Part shown: piece after piece, positions 49,608-58,112 of the stretch
Layout: every line of letters starts with the position of its first letter
How positions within the stretch are numbered: the first letter of the stretch is position 1
Source: Myxococcales bacterium 68-20
Lineage (GTDB): Bacteria > Myxococcota_A > Polyangia > Polyangiales > Polyangiaceae
Assembly (NCBI GenBank): GCA_001899635.1
Contig: MKVQ01000002.1
Location: 126,198 to 190,197, forward strand
Direction: 5' to 3'
DNA length: 64,000 nucleotides
Program-made: the position numbers and the translations under genes
The notes under the pieces: model-generated
The model's input: the letters and a program-made list of their open reading frames with translations, nothing else
Databases searched by the model: none
What the model was told of the DNA's origin: nothing

Positions 49608-50084
49608 ATGCGCCGCTTCACCCCCATCGAGCTCGCCATCGGCGTCGCGCTCGCTGGCTCGATCGCCGCGGTCGCGATCCCGACGTTCGTGCGTGAGGTC
49701 CACGCGTCTCGGTTCGTCGAGCCCGTAGACGGCCTCACGAGGCTCGGCGCGGCGGCCGTCGCGCATGCCGAGGCATTCCAGCGCTTCCCGGAGTCCGCAG
49801 AGCTCACGCCGAGCACGCCTCCGCGCGGGAAGAAGGAGGTGGATCCCCCGGGTACGTGGGACGGTCCGACCTGGAGCGTGCTCGACTTCCGCGCTGCGCC
49901 CGAGGGCGTTCCGCACGCCTACTCCTTCGAATTCGAGTCGACCGGCGGCACGTTCATCGCGCGTGCCCGCGGAGATCTCGACGGCGACGGTCTCCTCAGC
50001 ACGTTCGAGATCCGTGGCGCAGCTCCGCCCGGCGAGCCCCCGCGTGTCGAGCCGGGCATGTACGTTGAATCGGAGCTCGAATGA
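49608..50084 (+). CDS. Prepilin-like minor pilin with non-Gly cleavage position
   Basis: 158 residues from ATG 49608; AGGGAGG abuts the ATG directly, which is unusually close. The N terminus M-R-R-F-T-P-I-E-L resembles a prepilin with Glu5, but the residue before Phe is Arg where prepilin peptidase needs Gly. It may be uncleaved, or cleavage may tolerate the change. The hydrophobic helix and a C-terminal G-D-L-D-G-D-G-L-L-S-T-F loop match the preceding pilin. Its stop overlaps the next start (ATGA). Confidence 0.8.
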   Translation: MRRFTPIELAIGVALAGSIAAVAIPTFVREVHASRFVEPVDGLTRLGAAAVAHAEAFQRFPESAELTPSTPPRGKKEVDPPGTWDGPTWSVLDFRAAPEGVPHAYSFEFESTGGTFIARARGDLDGDGLLSTFEIRGAAPPGEPPRVEPGMYVESELE

Positions 50085-50971
50085 AGGCTTCGCGCGGAGA
50101 GTGGCTCGCCTGCGTCCTCGTGCTCCTCTGCGCAGTGGGGATCGCGCTGGTCCAAGGCCCCTTGGCCGCCGAGCACAAGGCGTACTCGCGACGCGATGAC
50201 ATCCTCCTGCTCCCGCCGCCCGACCAGCTCCGCGCCATGACGCTCGGATACCGGGCGGCCGGGGCGGACCTCCTGTGGGCCAAGCTGATCGTCGAGCACG
50301 GTCTCCACCACGAGGAGAAGCGCGCGTTCCCCGACATTCCGACGTACATCGACGGGATCCTGGAGCTCGATCCCGCGCATCCGATCATCTACGACTTCGT
50401 CGACGTGCTCCTCCTCTACTCCCCCGTCGAGGGTACCGCCGCCGATGCCCGCGTTGCGCGGCGGTACTTCGAGCGCGGGATCCGGGAGCGTCCGTACGAC
50501 TCGCAGGTGTGGCTTCGCTACGGCCAGTTCCTCGCGTTCCTCGCGCCGTCGTTCTTGAAGGACCAGGCCGAGATCGACCAGTGGAAGCAAGACGGCGCGC
50601 GGGCGATCACGCATGCCGTCGAGCTCGGGGCCGACCCCGACCGTGCGCTCGCCGCGACCTCGATCCTCAGCCGGGCGGGCGAGCGCAAGGCCGCCATCGC
50701 CCACCTCCAGCGGACGTACGCCCTGACGGACGACTACGAGACCCGGCGACAGATCAAGGGGAAGCTCGCGCAGCTCGAGGCTACGGTCGAGGCGGAAAGC
50801 GCGATCGCCATCGTCGAAGAGCAGTGGCGTGATCACTTCCCTCTCGTCTCGCGCGGAGCGACGCTCCTGCTCGGTCCGCATCGCGATCCGCGGCTGTGCG
50901 CGGGTCCCGACGCGAGCTCGAAGAAGGCCTGTCCCGAGAACTGGACGGAAGCCACCCGCGACGTGCGCTGA
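50081..50971 (+). CDS. Membrane-anchored TPR-like protein of the pilin operon
   Basis: 296 residues from ATG 50081, overlapping the previous stop (ATGA). One N-terminal membrane helix (C-V-L-V-L-L-C-A-V-G-I-A-L-V) is followed by a helical, TPR-like domain (L-E-L-D-P-A-H-P; Y-F-E-R-G-I-R-E-R-P; A-A-I-A-H-L-Q-R-T). Near the C terminus is the segment C-A-G-P-D-A-S-S-K-K-A-C. Coupling to two minor pilins suggests a role in pilus assembly, comparable in principle to the pilotin-like TPR proteins of type IV pilus systems, though it is not a lipoprotein. I do not recognise a named family. Confidence 0.75.
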   Translation: MKASRGEWLACVLVLLCAVGIALVQGPLAAEHKAYSRRDDILLLPPPDQLRAMTLGYRAAGADLLWAKLIVEHGLHHEEKRAFPDIPTYIDGILELDPAHPIIYDFVDVLLLYSPVEGTAADARVARRYFERGIRERPYDSQVWLRYGQFLAFLAPSFLKDQAEIDQWKQDGARAITHAVELGADPDRALAATSILSRAGERKAAIAHLQRTYALTDDYETRRQIKGKLAQLEATVEAESAIAIVEEQWRDHFPLVSRGATLLLGPHRDPRLCAGPDASSKKACPENWTEATRDVR

Positions 50972-50977
50972 CCAGCG

Positions 50978-52039
50978 TCACTCGACGAGGAGCGTGCGGA
51001 GGCTCACCATCGTCTGCTCCTCCGAGGCTCCGATCTTCGCCCAGATGCTGACCTCGTAGAGACCAGGCTGGCCCTTGTCGGAGAGCGGCACGTCGATCGC
51101 GATCTTCGGCCCTTCGATCTTGGCGACGATGGGCGTGACGAAGCCGGGCCCCCAGTACATCTGGAACGGCTTCGGCACCGGGTAGCTGCGACGACGATTG
51201 AGCTCGCGCGTGGGGATCGGCTTCGGCGTGACGACGCGCGCGATGCCGACGCCGGTAGGACGAGCGCCGTTCGAGAGCGTGCCCTCGACGTGAATCGTCG
51301 CGCCCACCTTCACCTTGGCGGGGAGCGGCGTGTAGCTGCCGTAGCCGTCGACGAACTCCTGCGCGAAGCAGGGCACGGCGAGCTCCTTCGCCGTCTCGGT
51401 GGACTGTGCGATACCGATCCCGACGCGGGTGTGGGTCGGCTTGAGGATGTTGCGACGGTGTCCGTCGTTCGGTGGGACCTCGTCGAAGAACATCGCCTCC
51501 GCCCGCTCGACCTGCTCCGGATCGATCAGCCCCTTCGGGTCGACGACGCGCTTCGCCTCGTCGGTGAAGCAGAGCGCATTCTCCAGCACCATGTCGGCGC
51601 CGCCCGCTTCGGTGTGCCGCTGCTCCGGCACGGAGCCGTCGCTCCCCCAGTGGCCGAGGAAGCCGAGACGCACCATGTCCTCGGCGTGGCGCTGCCCCGC
51701 CAGCGTCGGCGCGCCCTCGTCGAGCTCGACAGGAACGAGGCCCTGAGAGGCGCGGTCGCGATTGATGAGCGCGAGCATGTACCGTCGCGCCTCCGGCACG
51801 GTCAGCCGTCGCTGCGGCCTCGGAACCGTCCCCGCTGCCTTCGGCGCCGGCGCGCCCGCATCCCCGGGGCGGGAGGCCGTGACGCTGCCCGTGGAGGCAG
51901 CCGAGGCGGCCTCGCGGGACGTGGGTGCTTGCCGAGGCGACGAACCGGCGCTCACCGCAAGCGGCGCAGTTGCTGCCTCGCCACCGCAGGCGCCGAGCGC
52001 CCCGACGAGCACGACCTTCACGAGAGACCGAAACCGCAC
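50978..52039 (-). CDS. CAP/SCP-domain lipoprotein
   Basis: 353 residues from GTG 52039; the longer frame would run through nagZ on the other strand. The lipobox is V-G-A-L-G-A-C-G-G. A Ser/Ala/Pro linker (about 25-85) is followed by a CAP (SCP/PR1) domain at about 90-240: L-A-L-I-N-R-D-R-A-S-Q-G-L, Q-R-H-A-E-D-M, and G-H-R-R-N-I-L. The two His and Glu residues of the CAP cavity appear present. Bacterial CAP proteins are secreted and of mostly unknown function. A C-terminal beta domain of about 100 residues follows. It is divergent from nagZ with 21 bases between starts. Confidence 0.86.
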   Translation of the reverse strand: MRFRSLVKVVLVGALGACGGEAATAPLAVSAGSSPRQAPTSREAASAASTGSVTASRPGDAGAPAPKAAGTVPRPQRRLTVPEARRYMLALINRDRASQGLVPVELDEGAPTLAGQRHAEDMVRLGFLGHWGSDGSVPEQRHTEAGGADMVLENALCFTDEAKRVVDPKGLIDPEQVERAEAMFFDEVPPNDGHRRNILKPTHTRVGIGIAQSTETAKELAVPCFAQEFVDGYGSYTPLPAKVKVGATIHVEGTLSNGARPTGVGIARVVTPKPIPTRELNRRRSYPVPKPFQMYWGPGFVTPIVAKIEGPKIAIDVPLSDKGQPGLYEVSIWAKIGASEEQTMVSLRTLLVE

Positions 52040-52060
52040 GATCGTGGTAGACGATAACCG

Positions 52061-53164
52061 ATGGCGGGACAGTTGGCCGTGCTCTGTGGCCAGATCCTCG
52101 TGGTTGGGCTCGCCGGCACCGAGCTGTCGCCGAGCGAGCGGAAGGCGCTCGCGAGCGGCGAGCGCGGAGGCGTCGTCTTCTTCCGGCGGAACATTGCCGC
52201 TGGGCCTGACGGCCCGCGCAGCGTCAACGCGCTCGCGCGCGAGGTCCTCGATGCATCGCCGACCGACGCGCCGCCGCTCGTCGCGATCGATCAGGAAGGC
52301 GGGCGCGTCGTGCGGATCGGGCCCCCCGCCCTCGCGCTGCCGCCGATGCGCCGCATCGGAGACCTCGGCGACGTCGACTTCGCCGCTCGCCTCGCCGAGG
52401 CCCAGGCGAGAGAGCTCGCCGCGCTCGGGATCACGATGAGCTTCGCGCCCGTCGCCGACATCCACACGCGCCAGGAGAACCCGATCATCGGCGACCGCGC
52501 GTTCGCGGAGACGCCGGAGGGCGTCGTCCGGTTTGCGGGCGCGTGGGCGCGCGGCCTTGCGCGCGGTGGGGTGCTCTCGTGCCTCAAGCATTTCCCCGGC
52601 CACGGCGACACGCTCGTCGACTCGCACCTGGCGCTCCCCCGCGTCGAGCGCTCGCGCGAGGACCTCGACCGGATCGAGATCGCTCCCTTCCGTGAGCTCG
52701 CGCGCGAGCCTGCCGTCGCATCGATGATGACCGCCCACGTCGTCTACCCCGCCCTCGATCCGGGACCGGCGACGCTCTCACGTGCAGTCTGCACCGATCT
52801 CCTCCGCGGCTCGCTCGGCTTCGAGGGCGTCCTGTTCTCCGACGACCTCGAGATGAAAGCGATCCAGCTCCCCGTCGGCGAAGCAGCGGTCCTCGCGGTC
52901 GCGGCGGGCTGCGACGCGCTGCTCGTGTGCTCGCGCGAGGACCTCGCCGAGGAGGCGCTCGGCGCGCTCGTCCGCGAGGCAGAGTCCTCCGCGGCGTTCC
53001 GCGCGCGATGCGAAGAGGCGCGCGCGCGTTTCATCGCGATGCGCCGCCGTGTGCCGCCGGCCCCGGTCGACGCGCCTTCGCTCGCCGCGGTGTTCGAAGC
53101 CTCTCGACCGATCGCCGAGGAGCTCACCGCCCGCCTCGCGACCGAAGGAAGAGCCCAGTCATGA
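52061..53164 (+). CDS. nagZ: Beta-N-acetylhexosaminidase, glycoside hydrolase family 3
   Basis: 367 residues. Removes N-acetylglucosamine from anhydromuropeptides in cell-wall recycling in the cytoplasm. Family 3 signatures are clear: A-I-D-Q-E-G-G-R-V, F-A-P-V-A-D-I, K-H-F-P-G-H-G-D-T (with the catalytic His of NagZ) and the nucleophile Asp in L-F-S-D-D-L-E-M-K-A-I. No signal peptide, consistent with cytoplasmic NagZ. ATG 52061 has no strong ribosome binding site. Its stop overlaps the hutI start (ATGA), an unexpected pairing of wall recycling with histidine degradation. Confidence 0.92.
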   Translation: MAGQLAVLCGQILVVGLAGTELSPSERKALASGERGGVVFFRRNIAAGPDGPRSVNALAREVLDASPTDAPPLVAIDQEGGRVVRIGPPALALPPMRRIGDLGDVDFAARLAEAQARELAALGITMSFAPVADIHTRQENPIIGDRAFAETPEGVVRFAGAWARGLARGGVLSCLKHFPGHGDTLVDSHLALPRVERSREDLDRIEIAPFRELAREPAVASMMTAHVVYPALDPGPATLSRAVCTDLLRGSLGFEGVLFSDDLEMKAIQLPVGEAAVLAVAAGCDALLVCSREDLAEEALGALVREAESSAAFRARCEEARARFIAMRRRVPPAPVDAPSLAAVFEASRPIAEELTARLATEGRAQS

Positions 53165-54411
53165 GCCTCGTCGGAATTGCCGCCAAGCGCATCGTCACGT
53201 GCGACGTCAGTCGCGCAACGCCGGACAACCCCCTCGCCGTCGTCGAGGATGCGGCGGTGCTCTACGACGAGCACTCGATCAGCTGGATCGGCCCGCGCGC
53301 AGCTGCAGCCGACAAGGTGCCGATCATCGACTACGGCGATCGCGTCGTCACGCCCGGCCTGATCGACGCGCACACCCACTCGGCATGGGCCGGGTCGCGC
53401 CACGACGAATACGCGCTCCGGATGGCCGGCGCCGACTACCGCGCGATCGCGGCCGCCGGCGGCGGGATCCTCTCCACCTACCGCGCGGTGACCGCGGCGA
53501 GCGAAGAGACGCTCGCCCTCGAGCTCGCCGCCCGGCTTCGCCGCATGGCCGAGCTCGGCGTCACCACGGTCGAGGTGAAGAGCGGCTACGGCCTCGAGCC
53601 CGACGGCGAGCGCAAGCAGCTCCGCGCGATCGCGCGCGCCCGCGCCGACGCCTCGCTGCCGAGCGTCGTCGCCACTTATCTCGCGCTCCACGCGCTGCCG
53701 GAGTCCGCGCGCGGAAGCCGCGACTACTACGTGCTCCGCGCCAGCACCTCGATGGTGCAGGAGGTAGCGCAGCAGAAGCTCGCTCAGTTCGTCGACGCCT
53801 ACGTCGACGAGAAGGCGTTCACCGTCGACGAAGCGCGCCTCGTCTGCGAAGCAGCCCGGCGCGCCGGGCTCGGAGTGAGGCTCCACATCGGGCAGTTCGC
53901 CGACATCGGCGGCGCTCAGCTCTGCGCCGAGGTCGGTGCGCGCTCCGCCGATCACCTCGAGCACATCGACGCGAGCGGCATCGACGCCCTCGCGAAGAGC
54001 GGCACCCTCGCGACGCTCCTCCCCGTCGCGAGCTTCACGCTCCGCCAGGATCCGCCGCCGGTCGCCGCCTTCCGCGAGGCCGGAGTCGGGATGGTCGTAG
54101 CGAGCGACGCGAACCCGGGCACGGCACCGACCGAGAGCCTCCCGCTCGCGATGGCGCTCTCCGTGCCGATGTACGGGCTCACCCCCACGGAGGCCATCCT
54201 GGGCGCGACCCGCAACGCCGCGCTCTCGCTCGGCCTGGCCGGACACGGCGTCTCGCGGCCGCGCGGGACGCTCGCGTCGGGTGCCCGCGCCGACATGGTG
54301 GTCTGGGACCTCCCGCACGAGCTCGCGATCCTCCAGCCCTGGGGCGCGCCGAAGACACACCTGGTCCTCCGCAAGGGCCGCCCGATCGCCGGAAGCGCGC
54401 ATTCGCGCTGA
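53161..54411 (+). CDS. hutI: Imidazolonepropionase
   Basis: Third enzyme of histidine degradation; hydrolyses imidazolonepropionate to N-formimidoylglutamate. 416 residues from ATG 53161, translationally coupled to nagZ. The amidohydrolase metal site has D-A-H-T-H-S near 70, H-I-G-Q-F near 243 and S-D-A-N-P-G-T near 317, all typical of HutI, and V-K-S-G-Y-G-L near 140 is diagnostic. Other hut genes are absent from the window, so the pathway must be completed elsewhere. Confidence 0.94.
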   Translation: MSLVGIAAKRIVTCDVSRATPDNPLAVVEDAAVLYDEHSISWIGPRAAAADKVPIIDYGDRVVTPGLIDAHTHSAWAGSRHDEYALRMAGADYRAIAAAGGGILSTYRAVTAASEETLALELAARLRRMAELGVTTVEVKSGYGLEPDGERKQLRAIARARADASLPSVVATYLALHALPESARGSRDYYVLRASTSMVQEVAQQKLAQFVDAYVDEKAFTVDEARLVCEAARRAGLGVRLHIGQFADIGGAQLCAEVGARSADHLEHIDASGIDALAKSGTLATLLPVASFTLRQDPPPVAAFREAGVGMVVASDANPGTAPTESLPLAMALSVPMYGLTPTEAILGATRNAALSLGLAGHGVSRPRGTLASGARADMVVWDLPHELAILQPWGAPKTHLVLRKGRPIAGSAHSR

Positions 54412-54440
54412 CTCCGCGCGGGCCTCGGCCCTGCGCGACT

Positions 54441-55352
54441 TCAGACGGGGTGTTTGCCGAGCCCCTCGGGCGCGCGTGCGTTGCCCGTCGTCCGGCGGCT
54501 GACGACGGCCAGCGCGACCAGGGTCGCGACGAACGGGAGGACGGCGAAGATCTGCGACGGCACGCGCGTCTGGTTCTGGAGGACGATCTGGAGCGCATCG
54601 AGCGTGGCAAAGGCGAGGCACGCGCCGAGGGCGGGCCACGGACGCCAGCCGGCGACGATGACCGCCGCGAGCGCGATGAAGCCGCGACCGCCCGTCATCC
54701 CCGCCTGGAACTGGTGGAGCTCGAACGCCAGCGCCGTCCCGCCCAGCCCGCAGATCGCGCCGCCGATCGTCACGGCGAGCGTCCGGGTGAGCGCCACGTC
54801 GACGCCGACCGCCTGCGCCGCGGACGGGTCTTCGCCGCAGGCGCGAAGACGGAGCCCGAACCTCGTCCGCGCGAGGCTCCACGCGAGGAGCCCGGCGGCG
54901 GCGAGCGTCAGGAGGAGGAACGGATCGAGGAGCGTTCGCAGGACCAGGCCCCAGTCGTCGCCGTAGCGCACGCCGCGCACGCTCGGCGAGTTCGAGCTCG
55001 AGCCGTAGAGCGCCCGGAGCGCGAAGCGCGTCCCGCCGGCAGCGACGAGGTTGATCGCCAGACCGCTCACGATCGCGTCGATGCGTCCGCGCACGACCAG
55101 CGCCGCGTGAACGAGGCCGACGAGCGCGCCCGACCCCACGCCCGCGAGGACGCCGGCTGACGCGCTTCCGGTCGCGCCTTGCACCGCGACGGCCGCGAGC
55201 GCGGACGAGAGGAGGATACCCTCGAGCGCGATGTTGACGACGCCGCTCCGCTCGCTGACCACACCGCCGAGGCTGGCGCATGCATACGGGATCGTCATCC
55301 TCACGGTCTGCGCGAGCATGGTCCCGGAGACGATGACCTCGAACGCGCTCAT
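54441..55352 (-). CDS. ABC transporter permease, nucleoside/sugar type (second subunit)
   Basis: 303 residues, about 8 hydrophobic helices. It belongs to the BPD_transp_2 family (G-V-V-N-I-A-L-E-G-I-L-L near residue 38; G-R-G-F-I-A-L-A-A-V-I-V-A-G-W-R-P near 223), most like the purine-nucleoside permeases NupQ/YufQ. The start overlaps the stop of the other permease (ATGA), so subunits are made together. Substrate is predicted from family membership only. Confidence 0.9.
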   Translation of the reverse strand: MSAFEVIVSGTMLAQTVRMTIPYACASLGGVVSERSGVVNIALEGILLSSALAAVAVQGATGSASAGVLAGVGSGALVGLVHAALVVRGRIDAIVSGLAINLVAAGGTRFALRALYGSSSNSPSVRGVRYGDDWGLVLRTLLDPFLLLTLAAAGLLAWSLARTRFGLRLRACGEDPSAAQAVGVDVALTRTLAVTIGGAICGLGGTALAFELHQFQAGMTGGRGFIALAAVIVAGWRPWPALGACLAFATLDALQIVLQNQTRVPSQIFAVLPFVATLVALAVVSRRTTGNARAPEGLGKHPV

Positions 55353-56431
55353 GCCGCGCCGGCTCCTCTCGCCGGCTTCGCGATCGGCCGTGTGACCGCG
55401 TCGACGGCAGCAGCCCGAAGGCGCGCATCGGCGAGCGCGACAGCGCAGATGACGACGCCCTGGAGGACGTCCATGAGCTCCTTGGGCACGTGGGCGTTGA
55501 GCGCGAGCCCGCCCTGCTGGAGCGTGCCGAAGAGAAGCGCCGCGAGCACGAGCCCGCCGAGATGGCCGCGGCCGAGAAGCGCTACGGCGACCCCGCCGAA
55601 GCCGGCGCCGGCGCCGAGTCCCTCCTCGAAGTAGCCCTTGTAACCGAGCACCGTGCCGAGGCTCGCGGCGCCGGCGATCGCCCCCGACGCGATGAGCGCC
55701 TGCTCGAGGCGCCGCTTCACCGGCACCTTCTCCGCCTCCATCGCGCGCGCGTTGAGGCCGATGAGGCCGATCTCACGACCGAGCCGCGTTCGCCGGTGAG
55801 CCATCGTGACGAGCGCGGTCGCGACGACCGCGAGCACGATCGCGAAGCTCGCGGCGCTGCCTCGAAACGCGGGGAACACGGCCTCGAGACGAGGCATCCG
55901 GGCGCCGGGCACGACGTCCGCCGTGCGCACGGTTCCCGTCAGCGCGAGGCCACTGGCGATCGCGAGGCCAACGACACCGTCGGCGACGCGGTTCATCATG
56001 ATCGTCGAGATGACCTCGTGCGCCCCGAAGCGCCCCTTCAGGAGCGCCGGCACCGCCGCCCAAGCGGCCCCGGCAGCCATCGCCGCCGCCACCGTCGCGG
56101 GCAACGCGAGCACGGCAGGTGTTCCATGCGGCAGGCGCGAGCCGACGACGCCCGCGGCGAGGCTGGCGACCGCGAGCTGTCCCTCCGCGCCGATGTTGAA
56201 GAGCCCGGCGCGAAGCGCGAGATCGACCGCGACGCCGGTGAAGAGCAGCGGCGTCGCCTTGAAGAGCACCTGCCCGGCGCCGTAGCTCGTGCCCCAGGTC
56301 CCCTGGACGAGGAGCGTCGCCATCGCGCTCGGCGATGCACCGTAGGCCCACACGAGCACGCAGAACGCGAGCCATCCCGCGGCCAGACCGGCGAGCGCCG
56401 GCATCTGGAGGACGCGCACGAGGTGCTTCAT
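55349..56431 (-). CDS. ABC transporter permease, nucleoside/sugar type (first subunit)
   Basis: 360 residues, about 9 hydrophobic helices, BPD_transp_2 family, most like NupP/YufP. F-N-I-G-A-E-G-Q-L-A-V-A-S-L-A near residue 74 and G-A-G-F-G-G-V-A-V-A-L-L-G-R near 280 are family motifs. It overlaps both neighbours by ATGA, forming a compact ATPase-permease-permease operon. A gene for the periplasmic binding lipoprotein normally found beside these is missing here. Confidence 0.9.
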   Translation of the reverse strand: MKHLVRVLQMPALAGLAAGWLAFCVLVWAYGASPSAMATLLVQGTWGTSYGAGQVLFKATPLLFTGVAVDLALRAGLFNIGAEGQLAVASLAAGVVGSRLPHGTPAVLALPATVAAAMAAGAAWAAVPALLKGRFGAHEVISTIMMNRVADGVVGLAIASGLALTGTVRTADVVPGARMPRLEAVFPAFRGSAASFAIVLAVVATALVTMAHRRTRLGREIGLIGLNARAMEAEKVPVKRRLEQALIASGAIAGAASLGTVLGYKGYFEEGLGAGAGFGGVAVALLGRGHLGGLVLAALLFGTLQQGGLALNAHVPKELMDVLQGVVICAVALADARLRAAAVDAVTRPIAKPARGAGAA

Positions 56432-58023
56432 GTCTGCGTCGCCCCACCCGAGCCGTCCGTCTCCGCCTCGCTCTTGCCCGAGAGGCCGAGCATGAGGCGC
56501 CCGAGCTCGTCGTCGGTCGCCGTCTTTGGGAGCTCTGCGACGATGCGGCCACGCGCGAGGACGATGATGCGCGACGCCAGCTTGCGCAGCTCGTCGAGGT
56601 CAGCGCTGATGACGAGCACTCCGGCACCGCGCCGAGCCGCGCCGGTGAGCTCGGCGTGGATGTCGACCGACGCCGCCAGGTCGACGCCGCGCGTCGGCTG
56701 CGCCGCGACCACGAGCTTCGCGTCGCGTGCGAGCGTGCGCGCCACCACGATCTTCTGCTGGTTGCCACCGGAGAGCGTCCGAGCGGTGCGATCGAGATCG
56801 GGCGCGACGGCCGATGCGCCCTCGTCCGTCACGCTCCGCAAGGCGCCGGAGTGCTCGATCCGCGCGCGTGCCTCTCGCTCGAGGGAGGTCATGTCGAGGA
56901 CGCCCCAGCGCGTGAAGCGATCGAGCTCGCCGAGCATGACGTTGTCGCGGAGGGACGCGTCGAGCACGAGCCCTTCGACCTGGCGGTCCTCGCGGATGAC
57001 CGCGGTGCGGCCGACCACGAGCGTCCCCCGCGACGGCGCGACGTCTCCGGCGAGGAGCGCGACGAGCTCCTTCTGGCCGTTGCCCTCGATGCCCGCGACA
57101 CCGACGATCTCGCCCGCCCGAACCGTGAGCGAAGCATCCGCGAGGCCGCGGCCCAAGTGCACGTCCTTCATCAGGAGGACGGCGTCGGCCACCGACGACT
57201 CCATCTCCGTCGATCCGCCCACGGCCGAACGGGACTCGATCGGGCGCGAGGAGTGCAGGCCACGCGCGGCCGAGCCGATGATCGCCGCCGTGACGTCGTC
57301 GACCTGAGCGTCGATATCCGCCGAGCGATCGAGCGATCGCGTGAACACCAGCTCGCCTCGCCGCATGACGCTGACCACGTCGGCGTGGACGCGCACTTCA
57401 TCCATCTTGTGGGTGACGACGACGATGCCCTTCCCGCCGTTCGCGAGCCGCCGCAAGGTCACGTAGAGCGCCGACGCCTCGGCCTTTGTGAGCACCGCGG
57501 TCGGCTCGTCGAGAATGACGAGCCGCGCGTCTCGAAACAGCGCGCGCGCGATCTCGATCCGCTGCCGATCGCCGATGCCGAGCGTCTCCACGCGCGCGTC
57601 GAGCGGAAGCTTCACGCCGAGATCGCTCGCGATCGTCTCGGCACGAGCACGCGCGGCGGCGAGGTCGAGCACGCCAAGCCTCCCCGCGGGCTCGGCCCCG
57701 AGCACGATGTTTTCGAGCGCGGTGAAGACCGGCACGAGCGCGAAATGCTGCAAGACCATCGCGACGCCGCGCCGGATCGCCTCGCGTGGCGTATGCGGCT
57801 CGAGCGTTCGACCGCCCACCAGGACCTCGCCGGCATCGGGCGTGAGCATCCCGGCGACCAGCTTGAGGAGCGTGCTCTTGCCTGCGCCGTTTTCTCCGCA
57901 GACTGCATGGATCTCGCCGGAGCGGAACGCGCACGAGACACCGCGCACGGCCACGATCGCGCCGCATCGCCGCGTCACGGCTCGCGTCCGGGCGAGCTCG
58001 CGCTCGCTCTCCTCCCCTTTCAA
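56428..58023 (-). CDS. ABC transporter ATP-binding protein with two nucleotide-binding domains
   Basis: About 531 residues from TTG 58023. The frame is open to 58137, which would overlap the divergent Flp-like gene, and the first ATPase domain begins only about 15 residues after this TTG, so the start is uncertain. Domain 1 has G-E-N-G-A-G-K-S-T, signature L-G-I-G-D-R-Q-R, and I-L-D-E-P-T-A-V-L. Domain 2 has degenerate Walker A I-E-G-N-G-Q-K and signature L-S-G-G-N-Q-Q-K but A-A-Q-P-T-R-G in place of Walker B D/E. This asymmetry is usual in sugar/nucleoside tandem ATPases (RbsA, NupO). Confidence 0.9.
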   Translation of the reverse strand: MKGEESERELARTRAVTRRCGAIVAVRGVSCAFRSGEIHAVCGENGAGKSTLLKLVAGMLTPDAGEVLVGGRTLEPHTPREAIRRGVAMVLQHFALVPVFTALENIVLGAEPAGRLGVLDLAAARARAETIASDLGVKLPLDARVETLGIGDRQRIEIARALFRDARLVILDEPTAVLTKAEASALYVTLRRLANGGKGIVVVTHKMDEVRVHADVVSVMRRGELVFTRSLDRSADIDAQVDDVTAAIIGSAARGLHSSRPIESRSAVGGSTEMESSVADAVLLMKDVHLGRGLADASLTVRAGEIVGVAGIEGNGQKELVALLAGDVAPSRGTLVVGRTAVIREDRQVEGLVLDASLRDNVMLGELDRFTRWGVLDMTSLEREARARIEHSGALRSVTDEGASAVAPDLDRTARTLSGGNQQKIVVARTLARDAKLVVAAQPTRGVDLAASVDIHAELTGAARRGAGVLVISADLDELRKLASRIIVLARGRIVAELPKTATDDELGRLMLGLSGKSEAETDGSGGATQT

Positions 58024-58112
58024 GGCGCCAGCGACCGCCACTGGCGCGTAGCATAGGGCAATCCTCCCCGCATTTTGTATGATCGCTTGGGGCGTCGACA
58101 GGTCTGGTGGAC

